A stretch of 38,586 nt of DNA from Alcaligenaceae bacterium (GTDB taxonomy: Bacteria; Pseudomonadota; Gammaproteobacteria; Burkholderiales; Burkholderiaceae_B), in the NCBI GenBank assembly GCA_029268595.1, contig JAJUGB010000008.1, forward strand, positions 1 through 38,586. The letters are read 5' to 3'. Under the pieces are notes generated by a model, which was given only the letters and a program-made list of their open reading frames with translations, searched no databases and was not told the origin of the DNA. Below are positions 1 through 8,591 of the stretch, piece after piece. Position 1 is the stretch's first letter; each line of letters opens with the position of its first letter. The position numbers were made by a program, and so were the translations under genes.

Positions 1-825
1 CCCTTGCAATGGTTCCAGTTCCCCAAACATCAATACGATTGCCTTAAACATTGGGCTAAGGGCGAGTTCATTAACGACCTGGACGACGAGCAGGCGGACG
101 CTATCCGGTCTTTGGAAGACATAGACATCGCCTTGCAGCCGGCTGCGCTCACCGAGGCGGCCCTCGAACCGTGCTCAGGCGGGGCATTTCACCCCGGTGT
201 CGAACTCAGTTATTACATGCGCCTGCCGCCCCTGTATGCCCGGGCGCATGACGACTCAGCCGAGCCGTTCCGGATTGCGCTCGGCAATCGGCCTTCGCTC
301 CTTCACGATATTGGGCGCTTGCTTACTCCCGAGACGGCCTTGAAGGGCGGTAATGGAGCACCGCCGCCTATTGGCCCCCAAATGCCGGGCGATCTCACCC
401 GATGGATGGGCCTGCCTTGGCAATGCGATGCCTTCAGCTGCCAGCAAGTGCTGATGCAGGAGGATTTCCCGACGGCCGTCTGGTGGCCGGCTCTGCTACC
501 CATCGATGTGTTGCCCGAGCACCATTACCAGCAGCTTATGCGCAGCGACCTGCCTTCCGAGCAGCGATTGAAGTTCTACGAATCCCGGGTTCCTTGGTCA
601 CGCGGGGTGGCGGGCATCGGCTACCACGCCAACGCCAGCTATTGGGATGGCATCACGAACATGATCAGACTCTGGCAGCACATGGGCTTTGTCGACCGGC
701 GGCCGGGCCCGACCGATCCGGGCAAGCCCGACCAGATTCCGGCGGAGCTGTTTGTTGAGGTGGAGCGCAGTCATACGGAACTGCGCTATGACTGGCAACC
801 GTCGCATGGTCAAATGCCGCTGTGA
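1..825 (+). CDS. lodA: LodA-like CTQ-dependent amino-acid oxidase, C-terminal part (5' end outside window)
   Basis: The reading frame is open from the left edge, so about 274 codons of what is normally a roughly 700-residue protein are visible. The segment resembles the C-terminal part of the LodA/GoxA family, quinoproteins that oxidatively deaminate lysine or glycine using a cysteine tryptophylquinone made from their own residues. Numbering from the codon at position 4, the conserved stretch GDLTRWMGLPWQ (129-140) is followed by Asp142 and Cys146. This D-x3-C spacing matches Asp512/Cys516 of Marinomonas LodA. The crosslinked Trp should lie about 65 residues on, where Trp198 and Trp214 are candidates. 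The next gene is the LodB-type flavoprotein needed for cofactor maturation, and it overlaps the stop codon by 4 nt, which strongly supports the call. Lysine versus glycine (or other) specificity cannot be told from this fragment. Confidence 0.8.
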   Translation, partial: PLQWFQFPKHQYDCLKHWAKGEFINDLDDEQADAIRSLEDIDIALQPAALTEAALEPCSGGAFHPGVELSYYMRLPPLYARAHDDSAEPFRIALGNRPSLLHDIGRLLTPETALKGGNGAPPPIGPQMPGDLTRWMGLPWQCDAFSCQQVLMQEDFPTAVWWPALLPIDVLPEHHYQQLMRSDLPSEQRLKFYESRVPWSRGVAGIGYHANASYWDGITNMIRLWQHMGFVDRRPGPTDPGKPDQIPAELFVEVERSHTELRYDWQPSHGQMPL

Positions 826-1913
826 CAAACACGACTGAAGTCGTGGTTGCAGGAGGCGGCATTGCCGCAGCCGCCTCCTGCATTGCACTGGGTCGGATCG
901 GCTTGCGCCCCTTATGGATTCGTCCCGCGCAGCAACATGCCCACGTGGGAGACTCCTTGGCTCCCGCCGCTCGACCCTTGCTAAGAGAACTGGGCATGGA
1001 ACACCTGCTGGAGAACCCGGCACACCGCCCATCAAACACCACTTTTTCGTCGTGGGGCACGCCCGCGCTAGTTGAGCGGCATGCCATGGTTCACCTCGAG
1101 GGCCACGGCCATGTTGTGGATCGTCAAACACTGCAAAGGGCGCTGGATGAAGCGGCCCAAAACTTCGCATGCCTACGCACCGGCTCCCTGAGTTTCGTCC
1201 ACGCGTATAAGCAGGGCTGGCGCATTCAACTTGAGGACGAAAGCCAGGTCGACGCCCGCTTGATCATTGATGCCACGGGACGACAGGCGAAGCTGGCCCG
1301 GCGCCTGGGCAACTACCGCCGGCTGGACAACCAAGTGGCTGCAGTGGCAACGCTGACTCAACAAGACGAGACCGTAACGCCTACCCCTGCGACGGTGATA
1401 GAGGCGGTCGAAGACGGCTGGTGGTACGCTGCCTTGCGGTCTGACTGCAATCTGACGCTTATCTATTTCTCGGATCCGGATTTACTACCTGCCGGCTTGT
1501 CCAGAACGGTCAGTGCTTGGGAGGAGTTGATTGCAAAGTCGACATACATCGCACGATGGCTGGATGATGCCGGCTTCGCCGTTGATACCCCTCCTCGTCT
1601 GGTGACTGCCGGCACCACATGGGCCGAGCCTCCTTGCGGGGCAACTTCAGGCGGCGCTCCGTGGGCGGCCGTAGGAGACGCCGCCGCAGCCTTTGACCCC
1701 TTGTCTTCTCATGGCATGACGAGCGCCTTGTGGTGTGCTTTACGGGTTGCGCGACTGGCCCCCGACCTGCTTGCCGGTAACCTGAGCGGCTTAGGCGACT
1801 ACGCAGCAGCAGTCCATCGCGGTGTCGACAATTTTCTAAGTGAACGGGCCGCGCTTTACAGCCGGGAACAACGCTTTGCTCGCAGCCTGTACTGGCGCCG
1901 ACGAGCGGCTTAA
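822..1913 (+). CDS. lodB: LodB-like FAD-dependent maturation flavoprotein
   Basis: A 363-aa flavoprotein of the tryptophan-halogenase/LodB type. In the LodA/LodB system this partner is required to generate the cysteine tryptophylquinone in LodA. The N-terminal FAD-binding Rossmann motif is seen as VVVAGGGIAAAA (residues 7-18). ATGR at 151-154 and the second FAD signature GDAAAAFDPLSSHG (285-298) follow. The FDPLSSHG tail is typical of LodB-like proteins. The start is GTG at 822, and GTGA overlaps the stop of the upstream lodA-like gene, indicating translational coupling. The 3' end overlaps the convergent methyltransferase gene by 4 nt. A role as an independent halogenase or hydroxylase is less likely given the neighbour. 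Confidence 0.8.
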   Translation: MTNTTEVVVAGGGIAAAASCIALGRIGLRPLWIRPAQQHAHVGDSLAPAARPLLRELGMEHLLENPAHRPSNTTFSSWGTPALVERHAMVHLEGHGHVVDRQTLQRALDEAAQNFACLRTGSLSFVHAYKQGWRIQLEDESQVDARLIIDATGRQAKLARRLGNYRRLDNQVAAVATLTQQDETVTPTPATVIEAVEDGWWYAALRSDCNLTLIYFSDPDLLPAGLSRTVSAWEELIAKSTYIARWLDDAGFAVDTPPRLVTAGTTWAEPPCGATSGGAPWAAVGDAAAAFDPLSSHGMTSALWCALRVARLAPDLLAGNLSGLGDYAAAVHRGVDNFLSERAALYSREQRFARSLYWRRRAA

Positions 1914-2587
1914 GCCGCCTGCGGCATACTGCTCTGCCCCTGCAGTCGATACACCATGGTGTGCAGCCGCTCAACTCCGTTATCCCGGAACTTCGCTTCT
2001 TCCATCAGTATGTCTCTCGACTCCAGAATCGTAGCGGTGGTATGGGGCCAATACAGAGCTTGAACTTCGTCATCGGGTACTGAAAAGGGCGGGCCTTGCA
2101 TCTGTTCTTGAGGATAATCGAGGGTAATCAATAGGCCCAGATAGTTGTCGGGCAGGTTGGAATACACATGCTGCACATACCGCTGGCGCATCGCGGGCGG
2201 CAAGGCGATCAGCGCGGCGCGGTCGTACACACCTAGGCAAGTGGACAAGGTGTCGGCGCTCATGTCAAAAATATCGCCACATAGAATTTGCATGTTTCCC
2301 GACGTGTAGGCCGTACCGCCTGCCCAAGGCGATAACTGCGGCGCCAGCTTGTGTTCTTCAAAAAATTGCTCGACAGCGTACTGGGAAAGCTCCACCCCTA
2401 AAATTTCGTAGCCCTGCCCCGCCAGCCACACCATATCAAGCGATTTGCCACACAGCGGCACCAATATACGACTGCCCTCTGGCAAGCCCAAAGAAGGCCA
2501 ATGCTTTTGCAGCAGTGGCATGACCTGTTCCTGATGAAAGTTGGTGCGCCCTTCGCGCCACCGCTCCAGCCAGAATTCCGGTTCCAT
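1910..2587 (-). CDS. tpm: Thiopurine S-methyltransferase
   Basis: A 225-aa SAM-dependent methyltransferase whose length and sequence fit bacterial Tpm. It opens with MEPEFWLERWREG..NFHQ, the family's N-terminal signature. The SAM-binding region VPLCGKSLDMVWLA lies near residues 43-56, followed by GVELS and the acidic segment CGDIFDM. YDRAALIALPPAMRQRY near 120-136 is another conserved Tpm block. The physiological substrate in bacteria is uncertain; members methylate thiopurines and also selenium and tellurium compounds. It is a single gene, divergent from the mtfA-like gene and tail-to-tail with lodB. Confidence 0.92.
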   Translation of the reverse strand: MEPEFWLERWREGRTNFHQEQVMPLLQKHWPSLGLPEGSRILVPLCGKSLDMVWLAGQGYEILGVELSQYAVEQFFEEHKLAPQLSPWAGGTAYTSGNMQILCGDIFDMSADTLSTCLGVYDRAALIALPPAMRQRYVQHVYSNLPDNYLGLLITLDYPQEQMQGPPFSVPDDEVQALYWPHTTATILESRDILMEEAKFRDNGVERLHTMVYRLQGQSSMPQAA

Positions 2588-2770
2588 AGACTCTCCTATT
2601 GTTGGCCGTTATTGTAGAGGCGGACTGCGGGTTAACATAAGTTGGCGGCTGGCGAGAGCCAGTAGAGCGCGTCCCTGAGACCACCCCACGGCGAGCGGAT
2701 GAACACCCTGTGGCGACCCTATACCAGGATATGGTGACCCTGGAGAACCAACGTCCTATGAGGTTGAGTA

Positions 2771-3637
2771 ATGTTTCGATGGTTGGCTGGCCGGGGAGCC
2801 AGTAAACGGCAGGTCGAGCGCCAGTTGGCGGAGATCGCCGATGACGATTGGCGCACAGCTTGGAACGACCTGCATTTTTTGCGCGGTCTGACTGCCGAAG
2901 ACAATGAAGCACTTCGGCTCCGCGCTGCCTGGCTACTGGCAAGCAAATCGTTTAGCGGCGCGGGCGGCCTGGAACTGACCGACCGCATCATGCTGTCCAT
3001 AGCAAGCCAGGCCGCCCTCCCCATTCTTAACCTGGACCCAGCTCTTTACGAGGGCTGGACCGAAATTATTGTGTATCCGGGCGGCTTCCTGATTCCAAGG
3101 GCAGACACTGACGACAGCGGGGTGGTTCATGAATACATAATGGAAGCCTCAGGCGAAGCTTGGGATGGCGGACCAGTGATTCTTTCGTGGGAGCCAATGA
3201 TGGCAGGGGTGGACGACACCAATGTGGTGATTCACGAATTCGCCCACAAGCTGGACTTGTACAGTGGAGACGCTGATGGCATACCCAGTTTGCATGCACA
3301 CCCGGAACTCACCCCACGGGACTGGCGTCGCGTACTAAAAGAGTCGTACGAGCGTTTCTGTACCGCCTTGGATAGTCTGGAGGCGGCTATTCCGTCAGAT
3401 ATTGATCCGGAATCGCACGAAGCCGACCCTTGGTACGGGCGGTTGCCCCTGGACCCCTACGCCGCCACTGATGAAGCCGAGTTTTTTGCGGTTAGCTCTG
3501 AAACCTTCTTTGTAAGCCCCCACCGGCTACAGCGGGGGCTTCCAGACTGGTACGCGCTACTGGCGCGCTACTACCGGCAAGATCCCTTGGGGCGCTTGGG
3601 AGACACTATTGCGGATCCCATAACACAGGCCCGGTAA
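2771..3637 (+). CDS. mtfA: MtfA-type zinc metallopeptidase
   Basis: A 288-aa protein of the MtfA family (formerly DUF980), a cytosolic zinc aminopeptidase. In E. coli it binds the glucose repressor Mlc (DgsA) and relieves its repression. The gluzincin motif HEFAH is at residues 155-159, with acidic candidates for the third ligand in DEAEFF (234-239). The segments WTEIIVYPGGFLIP (96-109) and GPVILSW (134-140) are characteristic of the family. The ATG at 2771 is preceded by AGGTTGAG. It is divergent from tpm with a 183-bp gap and convergent with the esterase-like gene downstream. The Mlc-related role is known only for enteric bacteria; here only the peptidase family is certain. Confidence 0.88.
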   Translation: MFRWLAGRGASKRQVERQLAEIADDDWRTAWNDLHFLRGLTAEDNEALRLRAAWLLASKSFSGAGGLELTDRIMLSIASQAALPILNLDPALYEGWTEIIVYPGGFLIPRADTDDSGVVHEYIMEASGEAWDGGPVILSWEPMMAGVDDTNVVIHEFAHKLDLYSGDADGIPSLHAHPELTPRDWRRVLKESYERFCTALDSLEAAIPSDIDPESHEADPWYGRLPLDPYAATDEAEFFAVSSETFFVSPHRLQRGLPDWYALLARYYRQDPLGRLGDTIADPITQAR

Positions 3638-3669
3638 CGCGTAATACGGCGCGGGCAACGCAGGGCCAT

Positions 3670-4674
3670 TTATATTCCCATCTGTTGCAGCGCCGGATAC
3701 CCGGCTATACCGAACGGATTAGCCAGCGTTTCGATGATCTCGAAATGGTTATAGTTTCGCCCAACAACCACCTCGACATCCTTACCCGCCTTTTTAGCCG
3801 CCTCGGCAAAATCGCGGGACTGCCTCATGAACTCGGGAGTTTCCTGATCGCCATACACGATTAGCAGCTTGGCATTGATATGCTGCATATGCCTTTGCGA
3901 GCTGAGGCTTTCTTCAACCTCGTCATCAATATTGACGTAACTGCTGCGCGACGAGAGACGGACCGGCTGGAGATCGAACATGCCGCTTACCAGCACCGCA
4001 CCTTTAATAATATCGGCCGGCACACCCCAGTCTTTCTCCCAGTCGGTTGCGACTGCCACACCGGCCAGGTGCCCGCCCGAGGAATGACCCGACAGGTAGA
4101 TTTTGTCGGGGTCGCCGCCAAAGGACTCGGCGTTTTTATACACCCAGGCGATGGCCCTGCGAACCTGATCGGCCATGGGCCGCAGATCGCCCTTGCTCTC
4201 CACCACATTCGTGAAATCCGGGATGACGCAGTGGGCTCCGCGAGCCACAAAAGGCTCAGCAATGAAAGCATAGGTCTTGGCGTCACCCGACCGCCAAGCT
4301 CCCCCATGCAAAAATATGTGGATGGGCGCCTTGCCGTTACTGCTGTTTGAAGTCTTGAACAGGTCCAGAGCCTCGACCTCCGATTCGCCATAAGCATGAC
4401 GCTCGGGCTCGCCAAGGCGGCTACGCGCGACCTCGCTATTGGTGCCCCAGCGCTTGATGACCAGCACCCGATTCGGCGCGTAATTGGCTTGATCGTACGC
4501 TTTGTCGAGTTCTTCCTGCGTGTAATCGAGAAACACCTTTGGGCCGCTGGCTGACGATTCGGCAGGCGCCTGGGTCTTAGCCAGGGATGCGCCGCTTAAT
4601 GCCATGGCCGCCCCTGCCACTCCCGCACTGACGAAGCGGCGTCGGCCCAGCTGGGTGATGTCTTTGTCTTCCAT
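3670..4674 (-). CDS. Tat-exported alpha/beta hydrolase, arylformamidase/esterase-like
   Basis: A 334-aa alpha/beta hydrolase. The N-terminus carries a twin-arginine leader (GRRRFVSAGVAGAAMALSG, then ASLA), so the enzyme is probably exported folded to the periplasm. The oxyanion-hole motif HGGAW, the nucleophile elbow GHSSGGH, the acid in GDQETPE and the base in NYNHFEI are all present, as in BD-FAE and kynurenine formamidase-like esterases. ATG at 4674 is chosen because GAGGAG lies about 7 nt upstream and the Tat signal then sits at the N-terminus. A longer frame to 4737 would overlap the preceding gene. It is last in the minus-strand run that contains pyrE, aspA and pyrD, so it may act on a periplasmic ester or amide feeding that pathway. 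The substrate is unknown. Confidence 0.8.
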   Translation of the reverse strand: MEDKDITQLGRRRFVSAGVAGAAMALSGASLAKTQAPAESSASGPKVFLDYTQEELDKAYDQANYAPNRVLVIKRWGTNSEVARSRLGEPERHAYGESEVEALDLFKTSNSSNGKAPIHIFLHGGAWRSGDAKTYAFIAEPFVARGAHCVIPDFTNVVESKGDLRPMADQVRRAIAWVYKNAESFGGDPDKIYLSGHSSGGHLAGVAVATDWEKDWGVPADIIKGAVLVSGMFDLQPVRLSSRSSYVNIDDEVEESLSSQRHMQHINAKLLIVYGDQETPEFMRQSRDFAEAAKKAGKDVEVVVGRNYNHFEIIETLANPFGIAGYPALQQMGI

Positions 4675-4715
4675 TTGCTTCTCCTCATGATCGCCTCTGG
4701 CGTGTTTACTTATTC

Positions 4716-5042
4716 TTAAAAAGCGTCGACGTGCCACTGGTATTCGACCGCTACATTGCCTAGCACTCGCAGTCTTTCGGCGGGGTCGGCGTCAAGAGCC
4801 TCGAGCAATCGCTTATTGAAGCCTTCCAGCGTTGCCTTGGCTCGGTCGGCAAAATCGGGATCTACCGCCTGGTCTTCGTACTTGATGACGTAGGTCTGGG
4901 CAGCAATGCCGACCACAAAATATAGGCCGGCGTTGTCGGGGTCCGTCTTCATGAGCTCAAAAGCGTCCTTATAAAAGGACTTGAAAGAATCACTACCCGA
5001 TTCCGACCGCGCAAAGCGCTCGGTGATTTCTTTGAACGTCAT
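4716..5042 (-). CDS. Conserved-looking hypothetical protein, 108 aa
   Basis: A small soluble, acidic, probably all-helical protein with no signal peptide or membrane segment. I do not recognise a named domain. It lies between pyrE (50-nt gap) and the exported hydrolase (41-nt gap) on the same strand, so it is probably co-transcribed. The ATG at 5042 has a GGGAG element about 10 nt upstream. Regular spacing of hydrophobic and charged residues (FYKDAFELM, LYFVVGIAAQTYVI) suggests helical packing. It could be an accessory or oligomerising factor for the hydrolase, but that is only a guess from position. Confidence 0.65.
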   Translation of the reverse strand: MTFKEITERFARSESGSDSFKSFYKDAFELMKTDPDNAGLYFVVGIAAQTYVIKYEDQAVDPDFADRAKATLEGFNKRLLEALDADPAERLRVLGNVAVEYQWHVDAF

Positions 5043-5092
5043 GGTAGATGGGCTCCCTTACCTGAAAAGATCACATTAGAGTTTTTCGACGC

Positions 5093-5788
5093 TTACCGCT
5101 TGGGGGACGGGCGGTATTCTGCAATGCCCCCATGCCGCTGTGACCACCCCGCCGGATCCTCAAGAAACTGTTGAAGTTCGGAAAGGGTCCGCTGGTCGAA
5201 GTCGCCGCGCTGCTGCGCGACCGCCAAGATATTGCGCCAGGTCGCCAAGGCATGCACCTTGACGCCCACAGGCTGCAACAGCTGCTCGGTAAAAAATGTA
5301 CCGTAATCGAAAATAATGAATAAATCACTGACCGTCGCGCCAGCTGAGGCAAGGGCGCGGTAAAAGCGAAGCTTGGACTGCCCGCTGGCCATCATGTCAT
5401 CCACCAGAAGGACTTTATCGCCCGGCGCAAGGACGCCCTCTATCTGACTTTGCCCTGCTTGCTTCTTTCGGACGTATTGCATGGGCAGGTTCAAAGCCTG
5501 TGCCACCCAGGCAGCCATGGCGATGCCACTGGCTTCGCCGCCCGCGACCGCGGTGACGCCTTCAAGCGCCCCGCGCGCTCGCAACACCTCGAGTCCCCTT
5601 TCTACGAGCTCGTGACGCAAGGAAGGAAATGAGATGAGCCGCCGGCAGTCCATATAGACAGGACTGGCCCACCCCGAGGGCAAACGGAACGGCTCGTCCG
5701 TGCGCGCGGTGACGCAGCCTGCATCCAGTAGCGCTTGAGCCACCTGCTCGGCGCCGGCCTTACTGTCCTTGGGATAGGGTGTAGTCAC
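5093..5788 (-). CDS. pyrE: Orotate phosphoribosyltransferase
   Basis: A 231-aa type I phosphoribosyltransferase that would convert orotate plus PRPP to OMP in the cytosol. The PRPP loop VLLVDDMMASGQS spans about 126-138. The N-terminal orotate-site block LPSGWASPVYMDCRRL (36-51) and GGEASGIAMAAW (83-94) are typical of PyrE. GTG at 5788 is the start, supported by GGAGGA six nt upstream. It lies 14 nt after aspA in a run with pyrD and pyrK homologues. That context suggests orotate salvage beside orotate breakdown, although it might also be the organism's only biosynthetic PyrE. Confidence 0.9.
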   Translation of the reverse strand: MTTPYPKDSKAGAEQVAQALLDAGCVTARTDEPFRLPSGWASPVYMDCRRLISFPSLRHELVERGLEVLRARGALEGVTAVAGGEASGIAMAAWVAQALNLPMQYVRKKQAGQSQIEGVLAPGDKVLLVDDMMASGQSKLRFYRALASAGATVSDLFIIFDYGTFFTEQLLQPVGVKVHALATWRNILAVAQQRGDFDQRTLSELQQFLEDPAGWSQRHGGIAEYRPSPKR

Positions 5789-5802
5789 GAATCCTCCAGT
5801 GG

Positions 5803-7269
5803 TCAGTGCGCCTTGCTCTTTCCCCCCGCATGGCTTGTCTCGGCTTCTGCTTCGGCGCGCCGGGCCTGCTCGTAAACGCGAGGCTGTGTGAGCACCTCGT
5901 GACGCAAGGCGTCATCGAGCTCGGCCTGCGACATCAACCCACGACGTAGAACCACCTCGCGCACATTAGTACCGTTGGCGTAAGCCTCGGCTGCCACTGA
6001 GGTGGCCGCCTCATAGCCAATGACAGGATTCAACGCCGTAACCAGCGAGATGGAGCTTTCGATGCTCTTCTTGAGCCGATCGGGGTTGGCTGTAATGCCC
6101 TTTACGCAGCGGTCTGCCAGGGTATAGCAGCCATTGGTCAGGTGCTTGAAACTACGGAACAAGGCCAGTCCGATAATGGGTTCGAAAGCATTCAGCTGCA
6201 ACTGGCCGCCCTCGGCTGCAAAAGTGACGGTGAGATCGTTGCCGAACACCTCGAACGCAATCTGATTGACCACCTCGGGGATGACTGGATTGACTTTCCC
6301 CGGCATGATCGACGAACCGGCCTGCATGGGCGGAAGATTGATCTCGCCAAAGCCGGAACGAGGGCCGCTGGACAGCAAGCGCAAGTCGTTGCAGGTCTTG
6401 GACAGCTTCACAGCCACCCTCTTCAAGATGCCCGAGAGCTGGACAAACGCCCCACAATCCTGAGTGGCTTCAACCAGGTTGGGCGCCGTGGTTAACGGGT
6501 ACCCGGTAATTTCCACCAAGGCATGCAAGGCTTTGGACGCGTACTCGGGGTGGGCCGTAATGCCGGTACCGATTGCCGTCGCGCCTAAATTGATTTCACC
6601 AATAAGTGGAATGGCTTCACGCAGACGCAAGATATCTTCCTCCAGCATCTTGGCGTAGGTGGAAAACTCTTGGCCCAAGGTCATGGGCACGGCATCTTGC
6701 AACTGTGTACGGCCAATTTTCAGCAGAGGTTCAAACTCGATAGCCTTGACTTCAAACTCGTGACGCAGGTACTCCATGGCGTCGACCAGCTTATCCACAG
6801 CGTATAGCGTGGCGATGCGCAGCGCAGTCGGATACACATCGTTGGTACTTTGCGCCATATTGACGTCTTCGTTGGGATGCAGATGCCGATACTCGCCTTT
6901 GCTGCGCCCCATGATTTCCAGCGCCCGATTGCAAATGACCTCGTTGGCGTTCATATTGGTGGACGTACCGGCCCCACCTTGAATCACATCCACCACAAAC
7001 TGGTCGTGCAGCGCACCGCGCCGGACTTCCTCGCAAGCCGCTTCAATGGCTTCACATTTATGTTTGGGCAGCAGGCCCAGGTCGGTGTTGGCGCGAGCCG
7101 CCGCCTGCTTCACACAGGCTAGAGCCACTACCAGCTCGGGATAAGAGGACACCGTGGTGCCGCTGATCTGGAAATTTTCCTGTGCGCGCAGAGTGTGGAC
7201 GCCGTAATAGGCTTCAGCAGGCACTTCCCGTTCGCCCAACAGGTCGTGTTCCAGACGAAATCCGCTCAT
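5803..7269 (-). CDS. aspA: Aspartate ammonia-lyase
   Basis: A 488-aa member of the fumarase/aspartase superfamily that would deaminate L-aspartate to fumarate and ammonia. The C3-loop signature GSSIMPGKVNP lies at residues 318-328, with GGAGTSTNMNANE at 98-110 and HPNEDVN at 131-137. Length and motifs fit aspartase better than fumarase C, though the two are close and substrate cannot be proved from sequence. ATG at 7269 is preceded by AAGGAGA. It sits between the carbamoylase (20-nt gap) and pyrE (14-nt gap). In this context it would be the last step of an orotate to N-carbamoylaspartate to aspartate to fumarate route. Confidence 0.9.
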   Translation of the reverse strand: MSGFRLEHDLLGEREVPAEAYYGVHTLRAQENFQISGTTVSSYPELVVALACVKQAAARANTDLGLLPKHKCEAIEAACEEVRRGALHDQFVVDVIQGGAGTSTNMNANEVICNRALEIMGRSKGEYRHLHPNEDVNMAQSTNDVYPTALRIATLYAVDKLVDAMEYLRHEFEVKAIEFEPLLKIGRTQLQDAVPMTLGQEFSTYAKMLEEDILRLREAIPLIGEINLGATAIGTGITAHPEYASKALHALVEITGYPLTTAPNLVEATQDCGAFVQLSGILKRVAVKLSKTCNDLRLLSSGPRSGFGEINLPPMQAGSSIMPGKVNPVIPEVVNQIAFEVFGNDLTVTFAAEGGQLQLNAFEPIIGLALFRSFKHLTNGCYTLADRCVKGITANPDRLKKSIESSISLVTALNPVIGYEAATSVAAEAYANGTNVREVVLRRGLMSQAELDDALRHEVLTQPRVYEQARRAEAEAETSHAGGKSKAH

Positions 7270-7289
7270 TTAAAACTTCTCCTTAGTAC

Positions 7290-8567
7290 TTAATGCAAAT
7301 GATCCAGTGCGTCGCTCAATACCTGGACTCCCAGCATGAAGTCGTGGATTTCCATGGCTTCGTTCGGATTGTGTGAACCGTGTTGATTGCGCACAAAAAG
7401 CATGCCGCTGGGAATGCCGGCATTAGCAAAAAGAGACGCGTCGTGGCCCGCACCGCTGGGGATCACCTCGAAGGCCGTATCGCGTCCCTTGCAAGCTTGT
7501 GCAAGGACATCACAAATTTGGGCATCCATGGTAGCCGGTGCGCTGACGACGCGTCTGTCGAAATCGAATCGTACACCGCGCTCGCGCGAAATGGCGGCGC
7601 ACTCGGCCTTCATTAGCTGATAAAACGCTTCGAGCGTGTCCATACTTTTACTACGCGCCTCGAAGCTGAATCGCACTCGACCAGGTATGCGCGAAATGGA
7701 ATGCTCGGCCGGGTCGGTCTGCACGATGCCTGTTGTCACCACCAAATCGGTGCCGCGCTCGAGCAGAACTCGCCAATGTTCGTCCAGACGCATGATAAGG
7801 TCTGCAACGGAAAACATCGCGTCGTGCCGGAGCCACCGGGGAACCACCCCCGAGTGCTGAGCATCGCCGACGCACTCTATGCGGTTATGACGAATATTAC
7901 CGCGTATGCCGGACACGACCGCCACGGGCAGGCCTCGTGCAACCATGACCGGCCCCTGTTCGATATGCAATTCCAGGTACGCCTTGACCTTGGACATATC
8001 GACCAGCATATCGCCTCGCTGAATAGCCGCTATGTCGGCCCCCACCTGCTCCATATAGTGCGCCAGCGTCTGGCCCGTATTTCGATGGGTCAGCTCTAGA
8101 TCTGCCTGACTGAGCTTGCCCAGCAAAGCACTTGAACCCATGTACGCTTTGCCAAACCAAGCGCTTTCCTCGCCTCGGAACGCCACCGTCCGGATGGGGA
8201 CGTCCACCCCTTCCCGACGCCGCGCAATTTGGCACAACAGGCCTGCAACCACTCCGGCCAGGCCGTCAAAATTGCCGCCCTGAGGCACGGAATCGATATG
8301 AGACCCCACCCATACCGCCGGTTTATCGCTTAAGCCTGGCGGGCTGAATATGAGATTGGCGGCTCGGTCGGTCTGGACTTCCAACCCTTCTGACTTGGCC
8401 AGCTCAGTCAAGTAATCGGCGGTTGCCGATTCGCCCTCGCCATAGCTTTCTCGGGTGACCCCCACTCCGTCAAACGACAGTTCTCGCACATCATCGAATA
8501 TTCTCTGCGCCAAGCTTTGGTACGAAAAGAGGTCCATGGTGTCTTTGGCATCAAGGAGGGAAGACAT
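7290..8567 (-). CDS. M20-family amidohydrolase (N-carbamoyl-amino-acid hydrolase / ureidosuccinase candidate)
   Basis: A roughly 425-aa zinc-dependent hydantoinase/carbamoylase-type M20 peptidase homologue, the family of allantoate amidohydrolase, beta-ureidopropionase and N-carbamoyl-L-amino acid hydrolase. The metal-binding elements are intact: GSHIDSVPQGG, GNFDG, RGEESAWFG, ELHIEQGP and the C-terminal GSHNPNE. The start is uncertain: ATG at 8567 is used here, with ATG 8537 and TTG 8582 as alternatives, and none has a strong ribosome site. It begins just after the dihydroorotate dehydrogenase gene and precedes aspartase. The logical substrate is therefore N-carbamoyl-L-aspartate, giving aspartate, CO2 and ammonia. 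Substrate is an inference from context; sequence alone gives only the family. Confidence 0.82.
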   Translation of the reverse strand: MSSLLDAKDTMDLFSYQSLAQRIFDDVRELSFDGVGVTRESYGEGESATADYLTELAKSEGLEVQTDRAANLIFSPPGLSDKPAVWVGSHIDSVPQGGNFDGLAGVVAGLLCQIARRREGVDVPIRTVAFRGEESAWFGKAYMGSSALLGKLSQADLELTHRNTGQTLAHYMEQVGADIAAIQRGDMLVDMSKVKAYLELHIEQGPVMVARGLPVAVVSGIRGNIRHNRIECVGDAQHSGVVPRWLRHDAMFSVADLIMRLDEHWRVLLERGTDLVVTTGIVQTDPAEHSISRIPGRVRFSFEARSKSMDTLEAFYQLMKAECAAISRERGVRFDFDRRVVSAPATMDAQICDVLAQACKGRDTAFEVIPSGAGHDASLFANAGIPSGMLFVRNQHGSHNPNEAMEIHDFMLGVQVLSDALDHLH

Positions 8568-8591
8568 AAGCCGAGCCGACAAACGGCTGGT

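Noticed and set aside
598-1170. 190-aa minus-strand open frame across the lodA/lodB junction
   Set aside because: It is antisense to two well-supported genes, has no recognisable motif and an Arg/Pro/His-rich composition typical of antisense frames in GC-rich DNA.
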